Source of the DNA: Competibacteraceae bacterium UBA2792 | Lineage (GTDB): Bacteria > Pseudomonadota > Gammaproteobacteria > Competibacterales > Competibacteraceae | Reading direction: 5' to 3' | Length of the DNA stretch: 9,625 nt | NCBI GenBank assembly: GCA_002352125.1 | Contig: DEHU01000037.1 | Coordinates: forward strand, 10,360 to 19,984 | Shown here: piece after piece, positions 1 through 5,305 of the stretch | Numbering within the stretch: position 1 is the first letter of the stretch | Layout of the letters: every line of letters begins with the position of its first letter | Made by a program: the position numbers and the translations under genes | The notes under the pieces: model-generated | Told to the model about the DNA's origin: nothing | The model's input: only the letters and a program-made list of their open reading frames with translations | Database searches by the model: none

Positions 1-834
1 ACCTCCGGCATCGTCAGCGCCTTGGGCCGTTCCGGTTTGGGCATCCAAGGCTACGAGGATTTCATCCAGACCGACGCCTCGATCAATCCGGGCAATTCCG
101 GCGGTGCGCTGGTCAATCTGCGTGGCGAACTGGTCGGCGTCAACACCGCGATCATCGCGCCGGGCGGCGGCAACGTCGGCATCGGCTTCGCCATTCCGTC
201 CAACATGGTGTCGCGATTGATGAATCAGATCATCTCTCACGGCTCGGTGCGGCGCGGCCAATTGGGGGTGTCGGTGCAAGATCTCACTCCCGATCTGGCG
301 CGGGCGTTCAATATTCCTGCCAACCAAGGAGCAGTCATCGCTCAGGTCAGTCCCCGATCCGCCGCCGCTCGCGCTGGCTTGCGGGAAGGCGACGTAGTGC
401 TCAGCGTCAACAATCGGTCGATCCGCGATGGCGGCGCTTTGCGCAATGCCATCGGCTTACTGGAGGTCGGCGAGTCGGTGCGTCTGGAAATCTTGCGCGA
501 CGGCAAACCGCAGACCATCGACGCCAAGGTGGGAGAATACGTGCCAGCCAAAGCCGATGGCGAGGCGATCCATCCGCGGCTAGCCGGGGCAGCCTTCGAA
601 GACATTGGGCCGAATTCGCCCCTGGCTGGAAAGATACAGGGCATCCTGGTCGCGGGCGTGGAATCCGGCAGCCCCGCCGCTCGTGCCGGTCTGCGCAAGA
701 ACGACGTGATCGTCGCCATCAACCGCCAACGCATCGCCAGTACGGCCGAACTGCAACAACTGGCTGCCGATAGCGATTCTCTGCTGCTGAACCTGTTGCG
801 TGGCCGGGAGGAATTGTTGTTGGTGTTGCGATGA
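1..834 (+). CDS. degQ: Do/DegQ-family periplasmic serine endopeptidase, C-terminal part (5' end outside window)
   Basis: This is a periplasmic protease-chaperone of the HtrA/Do family, which degrades misfolded envelope proteins. The reading frame is already open at base 1, so the N-terminus, signal peptide and the His and Asp of the triad lie upstream. What is visible is 277 residues: the end of the trypsin-like domain with the GNSGGAL motif (catalytic Ser codon at 97-99), then PDZ1 (about nt 250-540, starting at RGQLGV) and PDZ2 (about nt 570-831). Both PDZ domains contain the repeated [12 protein letters not shown] segment followed by a DVV/DVI strand. The protein stops directly after PDZ2 with LLLVLR, as DegQ/DegP proteins do. 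DegP and DegQ differ mainly in a loop of the missing part, so the symbol is a family-level choice. The stop overlaps the next start by 4 nt (ATGA), suggesting one transcript with the GNAT gene. Confidence 0.93.
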   Translation, partial: TSGIVSALGRSGLGIQGYEDFIQTDASINPGNSGGALVNLRGELVGVNTAIIAPGGGNVGIGFAIPSNMVSRLMNQIISHGSVRRGQLGVSVQDLTPDLARAFNIPANQGAVIAQVSPRSAAARAGLREGDVVLSVNNRSIRDGGALRNAIGLLEVGESVRLEILRDGKPQTIDAKVGEYVPAKADGEAIHPRLAGAAFEDIGPNSPLAGKIQGILVAGVESGSPAARAGLRKNDVIVAINRQRIASTAELQQLAADSDSLLLNLLRGREELLLVLR

Positions 835-1826
835 ACGCGGATCGGCCGACGTTCCCAGGCCAATCGCCGTCGCCCGATTCAGCTCCGTCATTCGCAATCC
901 GTTCCCTCGTGGCGAACGCTGATGGTGAAAGCGTTTATCGGCTCTGGCAAGAGGCTCTGGGTCCGCGCTGGCCGTTATCGCCCGAGCGACTGGCAACGAG
1001 TCTGGGCTTGGCCGAACCCGAGAGCGAATTTGTCGGGCTGGGCGCTTTCCTTGACTATCGTCCGATCGGAGCGATCGCGGCGGAAATTATCGGCGAAGAT
1101 CAAGCGGCCCTGATTCTCATCGCTGTGGTGCCCGATCATCAGCGGCGGGGGGTGGGGACTGGCCTGCTTGACCGGCTCAAGCGGACTCTCGGCGCCAAGG
1201 GCATTCGGACCCTCACATTCGGCGCTGGCGCATCCCAACCACTCTGGCACGGCGTCCCGATCTCCCTGCCGAGCGCGCTTGCGTTTTTTGAGCGCCACGG
1301 CGGCATCTTGGACGAAACGAGTTACGATCTGGTTGGAACCATCACGGATTTTCGCGCGCCAGAGTCGCTAATGGAGCGCGCTCATCAATACGGCATTACC
1401 TTCGAAACGCTTCGCCCGGAATTCGCGCCGGCGTTGCTCGCCTTCGAGCGAGAGCATTTCCCGTTCTGGCAGCCGTTCTTCGTCGAGGCTATCGCAAACG
1501 GAGCGTTGCGCGATGTGCTGATCGCGCGGCGTCAAGCGGAGATCGCCGGTGGCCTTTTACTGTCGGAGGCGCCCTATTGCCCTGGCGCGCAATGGGCGCA
1601 ACGGCTCGGTCCGCGTTTGGGCGCTTTCGGCATTCTTGGGGTCGCGCCTGCCCACCGGGAACGGGGAGTAGGATTGGCGCTCGCCGCCTATGCAACCGAG
1701 CACCGCCAACGGCGTGGTGTCCAAACCTGTTTCCTGCATTGGACCGATCTACGGGACTGGTACAGCCGGCTCGGTTTCCGGGTCTGGGAAGAATATCGGC
1801 TGGGCCAACTTCCCGTCGTTAATTGA
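831..1826 (+). CDS. Tandem GNAT-domain N-acetyltransferase
   Basis: This 331-residue protein is predicted to be cytoplasmic and to transfer an acyl group from acetyl-CoA to an amine; the substrate is unknown. It has two GNAT modules. The first (about residues 22-170) has motif A as [15 protein letters not shown] at 99-113. The second (about 187-325) has motif A as [16 protein letters not shown] at 270-285, followed by the typical WYSRLGF motif at 310-316. Both acetyl-CoA pyrophosphate loops (R-R-G-V-G and R-G-V-G) look intact, so neither half is obviously degenerate. Double-GNAT architecture is known, for example in mycothiol synthase-like enzymes, but nothing here supports that specific activity. 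The start ATG overlaps the protease stop as ATGA. The nearest Shine-Dalgarno-like GGGAGG (806-811) lies 19 nt upstream, too far for normal use, so translation is probably coupled to the protease gene. The function link between the two genes is unknown. Confidence 0.85.
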   Translation: MNADRPTFPGQSPSPDSAPSFAIRSLVANADGESVYRLWQEALGPRWPLSPERLATSLGLAEPESEFVGLGAFLDYRPIGAIAAEIIGEDQAALILIAVVPDHQRRGVGTGLLDRLKRTLGAKGIRTLTFGAGASQPLWHGVPISLPSALAFFERHGGILDETSYDLVGTITDFRAPESLMERAHQYGITFETLRPEFAPALLAFEREHFPFWQPFFVEAIANGALRDVLIARRQAEIAGGLLLSEAPYCPGAQWAQRLGPRLGAFGILGVAPAHRERGVGLALAAYATEHRQRRGVQTCFLHWTDLRDWYSRLGFRVWEEYRLGQLPVVN

Positions 1827-1850
1827 GCCGCCAAAATTGAGCCGCCGAAC

Positions 1851-1878
1851 TCCCCTCCCGGCAATTGCCGGGAGGGGA
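1851..1878. terminator. Perfect 28-bp palindrome between convergent genes, probable bidirectional terminator
   Basis: The arms at 1851-1864 and 1865-1878 are exact reverse complements, with stretches CCCCTCCCGGC and GCCGGGAGGGG. An RNA from either strand would fold into a very GC-rich hairpin with a small AATT loop. It lies 24 nt after the GNAT stop and 10 nt after the end of the convergent DUF4139 gene, which is where a shared terminator is expected. There is no strong U tract: the + side continues CAGAAAATAATC and the - side GTTCGGCGGC. Intrinsic termination may therefore be weak, and an mRNA 3'-end stabiliser is an alternative. Confidence 0.65.
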
Positions 1879-1888
1879 CAGAAAATAA

Positions 1889-3334
1889 TCAGCGCGCCAC
1901 GTCTCCGGTCTGCAATTCCACCCGGTTCTGTTTCTGGTTGTAACCCTGCCGAGCGACGATTTCGTAATCGAGTTCTGCTTTGCCCATAGCGGGAATATCG
2001 GTCTTGAATTGCACGGTCTGGAAATCGTGCAGCGCCGGATCGAGTTTGCTGCGAAAAACGATATCGCCCGGATATTCGCGGCGGATTTCTACCGAAACCG
2101 GTTTGCTGGTGTAATTCCGAATGCGCTGCCGGAAAACGGTGCGTTCGTCCCAGCCAGCCACTTGGCTATCCAACTCCAGCTTCATGCCATCCTCGCCCAG
2201 CTTGCGATAAAGGTTTCCACCCTTGATCTGAAACCAGAGGTTATCGCGTCGAACCTTTTGTTTGAGCAACTCGAACACCACTGCTGGATCGGGACCGAGG
2301 TTCAGCTCGATCTTATCGCCAATCGGCACGTATTTGAGATTTTGAGTCGTAAGATAGCTCAACCCTTCGCGACCGTTGGCGCGGAACACGCGCAACGTTC
2401 CATCGGGCAGCGGCGTGGTACCGAGTTTGGAGGCCGTGTCATTGCGCAGTAGATAGAGCCGCACCAGTTGCTCGCCGTACTCACGGGGCCGATAGCGGTA
2501 CTGGACGGTCATCGGGACGCCGGCCGCCTCGAAGCTGCGCAGCCGTTTGGCCCAACCGTTGGGCACGGTTTCGGTGCCTTCGATGGTGTAAATGAAATAC
2601 TCGCTCAGCCCTTCCTTGATGATTTCCTTGGGCACTTCCATCTCCGCCGCCATGTCGTAGGCAGCGCCGGCCATTACTATCGAGGCAGGTGCGGGAGGCG
2701 CCATCATCTTGCGGGCAGCTTTCTGGCGCATCTCCCGATATTCTTCTTTGCCGAGATCTTCCTTGACTCGCCCGACCGGCAGCTTGGCCAGCTCGGCGAT
2801 TTTCTCCACCAAATTGATCGTGCCCACGACCAGCCGCACTTGGGCGTTTTCGTAATCCTCGCCGGACTGGTTGCGAACCCGCACGAAGCTTTCCAGCCGC
2901 AGCGCCTTTTCCTCTGGATCGGCAATCGCCAGGTAGTCGGCCTCCCACGAAATGCCGGAAGTAAAATAGCTGATCTCGATCACCGCCTCGCGGTTGGCGT
3001 CGCTCTGCACGTTCCAGTACAAGGTTTGCGGTTTGTCGTGAGGGAAAGTGGTATCCAGCACGTCCAAGCCCACATTGGGCTGGCGAAATTTCAGCTCCAC
3101 CGAGGTAGGATCGATCAGGGTATTGGCCCAAGAAAACTGCAAGGGATTGACGCCCTGCTTGAAGGTGACCACCCGCGTTTCCCGCACCAGAGTCAAATCC
3201 TCGGAGTTATAGATGGTCAACTGCACCGTGCCCCGGCTGGGAACGGTGGCGAGATCGACGTTGCGCGCCATCGCCGCCAGCGGCGCCAGCAACGCGAACA
3301 GGCAGAACAGATGAAAAATCCGGTTCGGAGTCAT
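1889..3334 (-). CDS. Exported DUF4139 domain-containing protein (paralogue A, distal gene)
   Basis: A 481-residue protein with an N-terminal Sec signal peptide (RIFHLFCLFALLAPLAAMA, likely cut after AMA at about residue 23), so it should act in the periplasm or at the outer surface. The mature part shows DUF4139-family signatures: a GVNPLQFSWANTLIDP segment (about 61-76), SGISWEADYLAIAD (126-139), and SFVRVRNQSGEDYENAQVRLVVG (149-171). A lysine/glutamate-rich and alanine-rich stretch (about 177-240) separates the two family regions, and a beta-rich C-terminal part follows. The family has no settled biochemical role; some members are named after MuiA, a mucoidy inhibitor. The start used here is the ATG at 3332-3334, preceded by a GGTGAG with 4-nt spacing and giving a compact signal peptide. 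An ATG 12 nt upstream (3344-3346) overlaps the previous gene and is the alternative, giving 485 residues. It is the second gene of a tandem paralogous pair. Confidence 0.88.
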   Translation of the reverse strand: MTPNRIFHLFCLFALLAPLAAMARNVDLATVPSRGTVQLTIYNSEDLTLVRETRVVTFKQGVNPLQFSWANTLIDPTSVELKFRQPNVGLDVLDTTFPHDKPQTLYWNVQSDANREAVIEISYFTSGISWEADYLAIADPEEKALRLESFVRVRNQSGEDYENAQVRLVVGTINLVEKIAELAKLPVGRVKEDLGKEEYREMRQKAARKMMAPPAPASIVMAGAAYDMAAEMEVPKEIIKEGLSEYFIYTIEGTETVPNGWAKRLRSFEAAGVPMTVQYRYRPREYGEQLVRLYLLRNDTASKLGTTPLPDGTLRVFRANGREGLSYLTTQNLKYVPIGDKIELNLGPDPAVVFELLKQKVRRDNLWFQIKGGNLYRKLGEDGMKLELDSQVAGWDERTVFRQRIRNYTSKPVSVEIRREYPGDIVFRSKLDPALHDFQTVQFKTDIPAMGKAELDYEIVARQGYNQKQNRVELQTGDVAR

Positions 3335-3339
3335 GGCGC

Positions 3340-4527
3340 TCACCATTCGTTATTGAGAGTCAGCCGCAGGGTATGAACCTGCTTTTTCGCCTGACCATCG
3401 GCAGCGCGAGCGGGCAAATCGACGTGAAACAGCAGCTTGTCGGCATCGCTCTTTTCGGGATCGGGATTACGCAGACTGCCGTCGCCCAACTGCCACTCCG
3501 GATCGCGGCCGCTGTCGCCGCGAACGGCATCGCGAATCTGGCGGACGCTTTCGGCGATATCGAGCGTGGCCGGCACATCCTTGAAATTCTCGATCTCGTA
3601 CTTGAGGGTCACGTCGTAGCGGTACAGATTCCCGGCGATGCGTTGGCGTTCGCTGCGGTCCACGGTACGCCGCACCGCGATATCGCGAGCCAAACCGAGA
3701 TAAAGCTTCAACTCGTCGTCGGGCGCGGTGAACTTGCCGCGATCCTCGCCGAGAAAGGCGCTGCTGCCCTTGCCGTCGTCTTGAAAGATGCGTGCCTTGC
3801 CCTCGGGCAACGGTTCTTTGCCGAGCGCGCCGCCCGTGTTCTTGATCACGTAGTGCATCGGCACGTTGAGCTTGTCTTGAGCACGGTCGAGATAGCCGAA
3901 CTCGGTCGGATCGCAGGTGTAGATTTTGCGTACCGGCACGCTGGCGAAGCGATTTAATTGCACCTCCTTGGTTTCGCTCAAACCGAGCGGCTTACTGAAC
4001 CGTTCGCCGACCCCGGCCCAGAAATCAGCGGCGTCGTAGGCTTCGTTGGCGTTGTTGTTCACCCGCAGGAATTGCACCAGGTTCAGGGTTTTTTCGTCGT
4101 GGTCGGCGACGGCGCGATAGTGGAAATCCTTGCTCAGTCCGCCCAACACATAGCTGATCCGTACCCGTGCTGCACCGGACGCGCTGGCGGACACCGCCCA
4201 GACCAGCGCGGTTTCGTTGGGCGGATAGCTGACCGACAATACTTTGGCGTCCAGCGGTTGATCGGCGGGCGGCGGCAGGATGCGCAACACCAGGGTATCG
4301 GGATCGATACGGGTATTCGCCCAGGAAAAATCGACCTGGTTGACGCCCTTGACCAGCGGCACGATGCGCTCCTCTTCGACCAGCGCGATTTCGGGGTGAT
4401 CGAGCTGGATCTCCACCCGCTCGCGCACCGGCAGGGTGGTGAGCTTGATGCGGGCCAGCGCATCGGGCGGAACGGCGCCGCACAGCAGCAGGACGCCGAG
4501 CGGGTACAGCCATCGGGTTCGGTTCAT
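3340..4527 (-). CDS. Exported DUF4139-like protein (paralogue B, proximal gene)
   Basis: A 395-residue exported protein of unknown function. The signal peptide is MNRTRW, then the hydrophobic LYPLGVLLLCGAV, with likely cleavage at ALA|R (residues 23-26). The cysteine at 16 is preceded by LLL, which is not a lipobox. It aligns by eye over most of its length with the neighbouring DUF4139 protein. Shared landmarks are GVNQVDFSWANTRIDP (61-76), YVLGGLSKDFHYRAVADHDEK (126-146), PLPEGKARIFQDDG (239-252) and GNLYRY (299-304). It lacks most of the charged and alanine-rich insert found in paralogue A and has weaker versions of the family motifs, for example LSKDFHYR where A has ISWEADY. The start at 4525-4527 is chosen because a GGAGG lies 9 nt upstream and the signal peptide begins there; an in-frame extension to 4635 has no such support. 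Its stop lies 5 nt before the next gene's likely start, so the pair is almost certainly one operon. Confidence 0.85.
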   Translation of the reverse strand: MNRTRWLYPLGVLLLCGAVPPDALARIKLTTLPVRERVEIQLDHPEIALVEEERIVPLVKGVNQVDFSWANTRIDPDTLVLRILPPPADQPLDAKVLSVSYPPNETALVWAVSASASGAARVRISYVLGGLSKDFHYRAVADHDEKTLNLVQFLRVNNNANEAYDAADFWAGVGERFSKPLGLSETKEVQLNRFASVPVRKIYTCDPTEFGYLDRAQDKLNVPMHYVIKNTGGALGKEPLPEGKARIFQDDGKGSSAFLGEDRGKFTAPDDELKLYLGLARDIAVRRTVDRSERQRIAGNLYRYDVTLKYEIENFKDVPATLDIAESVRQIRDAVRGDSGRDPEWQLGDGSLRNPDPEKSDADKLLFHVDLPARAADGQAKKQVHTLRLTLNNEW

Positions 4528-4536
4528 CGGTCGCGA

Positions 4537-4541
4537 CCTCC
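4537..4541 (-). promoter_or_regulatory. Ribosome binding site of DUF4139 paralogue B
   Basis: On the - strand this reads GGAGG within TTGGAGG, with a 9-nt spacer to the ATG at 4525-4527. It fixes the start of the gene, because the longer reading frame (from 4635) would place the signal peptide 36 residues inside the protein. Confidence 0.7.
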
Positions 4542-4555
4542 AAGGGATTGAGCGG

Positions 4556-4606
4556 GGTTCGATATAACCATAAACGCTCGCGGCCGATTTTGGGGTTAAT
4601 CGAACC
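4556..4606. repeat. 51-bp inverted repeat upstream of the DUF4139 pair
   Basis: The left arm 4556-4569 (GGTTCGATATAACC) and right arm 4594-4606 (GGTTAATCGAACC) form 13 base pairs with one bulged A at 4564, around a 24-nt loop. Each arm is also by itself an imperfect palindrome of the form GGTT-N5/6-AACC, so this could be two operator half-sites or sites about 37 bp apart rather than an RNA hairpin. It sits between the RsbW-like gene (stop at 4625) and the DUF4139 pair (start at 4527), both read leftward. There is no U-rich tract after it on the - strand, so a standard intrinsic terminator is not supported. A protein-binding site, a leader hairpin or an atypical terminator are all possible. 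Confidence 0.6.
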
Positions 4607-4624
4607 TGTCTCCAACCCGGCGGC

Positions 4625-5068
4625 TCATGGCGCACTTCGGTGCATTTCGATCATCAGCACGTTCTGCTCGCCATCGCGGCGGTACGCGATCTCGTCCGCC
4701 AAACGCCTGACGAGCAAAATGCCAAGACCGCCCGGCTGGCGTTCGTCGAGATCGAGCGCGGTATCGGGATCGGCGCAAGCCAGCGGATCGAACGGCACGC
4801 CTTCGTCCACGATCTCCACCCGCAAACCATCGGGCCGAACCACGCACCGACACAGCACGGCGCCCGCTTGCGCCCGGCCGGCGTAAGCGTAACCGAAGAC
4901 GTTGACCAGCGCTTCCTCGACCGCCAATTCCAGCCGCGACCCTTGCGCCTCGGACAAACCGGCCGCTTCGGCCATGCGCCGGACGTAATCGAGAAACGCG
5001 GGCAACCGATCCAGTTCGGCCGGCAGGCGAAGACCGGCGTTTGGCGCAACGGAATTCTCGGCGGTCAT
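4625..5068 (-). CDS. RsbW/SpoIIAB-like anti-sigma regulatory factor (GHKL-type serine kinase)
   Basis: A 147-residue cytoplasmic ATP-binding protein of the GHKL fold (HATPase_c_2 type). Relatives bind a sigma factor or other partner and phosphorylate a serine on a STAS-domain anti-sigma antagonist. Three motifs are visible. The N-box is VEEALVNVFGYAY, with E52 as probable catalytic base and N56 for magnesium. The G1 box is VDEGVPFDP (87-95). The G2 box is GGLGILLVRRLAD (113-125). The intact E and N suggest an active kinase. Its length matches RsbW/SpoIIAB. The start chosen is the ATG at 5066-5068, with a GGAG 11 nt upstream; a TTG at 5128 would add 20 residues of low-complexity sequence and is less likely. 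No STAS, PP2C phosphatase or sigma gene is adjacent on either side. It may share a transcript with the DUF4139 genes 97 bp downstream. Divergent from the hybrid kinase. Confidence 0.85.
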   Translation of the reverse strand: MTAENSVAPNAGLRLPAELDRLPAFLDYVRRMAEAAGLSEAQGSRLELAVEEALVNVFGYAYAGRAQAGAVLCRCVVRPDGLRVEIVDEGVPFDPLACADPDTALDLDERQPGGLGILLVRRLADEIAYRRDGEQNVLMIEMHRSAP

Positions 5069-5146
5069 GGTGCTCGTGGCTCCAGAAAACGCGAACGGCC
5101 CGGATCGCGACGCAAACCCTCGTTTCAAGGATTATGCTTATTGTAC

Positions 5147-5160
5147 GGAAACCGGTTTCC
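5147..5160. promoter_or_regulatory. 14-bp perfect palindrome in the divergent promoter region (candidate operator)
   Basis: GGAAACCGGTTTCC is an exact palindrome lying between the RsbW-like gene (starts 5068, leftward) and the hybrid kinase (starts 5306, rightward). On the - strand a CATAAT (5131-5136) 10 bp away could be the -10 element of a leftward promoter, with the palindrome covering its -35 region; no good -35 hexamer is seen. A rightward promoter (TTTCCA 5156-5161, TTTACT 5179-5184, spacer 17) is also weak. Role as an operator is inferred only from symmetry and position. Confidence 0.35.
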
Positions 5161-5202
5161 AGCTTTACCGACGATAACTTTACTACAACGAGAGCCAACA
5201 CG

Positions 5203-5295
5203 ATGGCAACAGACCCAAGCGTCGCGTCGGGCGATCCGCGCATAGCGTTGGTGTTTTCGGCACCGTTCCCGAACGACTCCGATTCGCGAGATTGA
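5203..5295 (+). CDS. Possible 30-codon leader ORF before the hybrid kinase
   Basis: An ATG at 5203 opens a short frame ending in TGA at 5293-5295, encoding MATDPSVASGDPRIALVFSA and ten more residues (PFPNDSDSRD). A weak GAGAG lies 8 nt upstream of the ATG. It ends 10 nt before the kinase ATG, so ribosomes finishing it would sit on the kinase ribosome binding site. There is no recognisable domain, no membrane segment and no run of codons for one amino acid that would indicate an attenuator. It may be chance; it fits a non-coding 5' leader equally well. Confidence 0.2.
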   Translation: MATDPSVASGDPRIALVFSAPFPNDSDSRD

Positions 5296-5296
5296 T

Positions 5297-5302
5297 AAGG
5301 AG
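5297..5302 (+). promoter_or_regulatory. Ribosome binding site of the hybrid sensor kinase
   Basis: AAGGAG followed by CCC and then the ATG at 5306-5308. The match is strong, but the 3-nt spacer is shorter than usual. No other in-frame start nearby has a better site, so it supports 5306 as the start. Confidence 0.55.
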
Positions 5303-5305
5303 CCC

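Noticed and set aside
2468..3376. A 302-codon open frame on the + strand opposite the DUF4139 paralogue A gene
   Set aside because: It lies antisense to a gene with a signal peptide and family motifs. Its translation is histidine- and glycine-rich with no recognisable domain, as expected for a complementary-strand shadow.
4480..4485. Lipoprotein reading of DUF4139 paralogue B because of a cysteine at residue 16 in the signal region
   Set aside because: The residues before the cysteine are LLL, without the small residue required at -1 in a lipobox, and a normal ALA|R cleavage site follows.
4528..4635. An N-terminal extension of DUF4139 paralogue B to 4635
   Set aside because: It would place the signal peptide at residue 37, and the GGAGG at 4537-4541 clearly serves the ATG at 4527. 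The extension also runs across the inverted repeat.
5069..5128. A TTG start at 5128 for the RsbW-like protein
   Set aside because: The extra 20 residues have no family match, and the ATG at 5068 gives the usual length with a plausible upstream GGAG.
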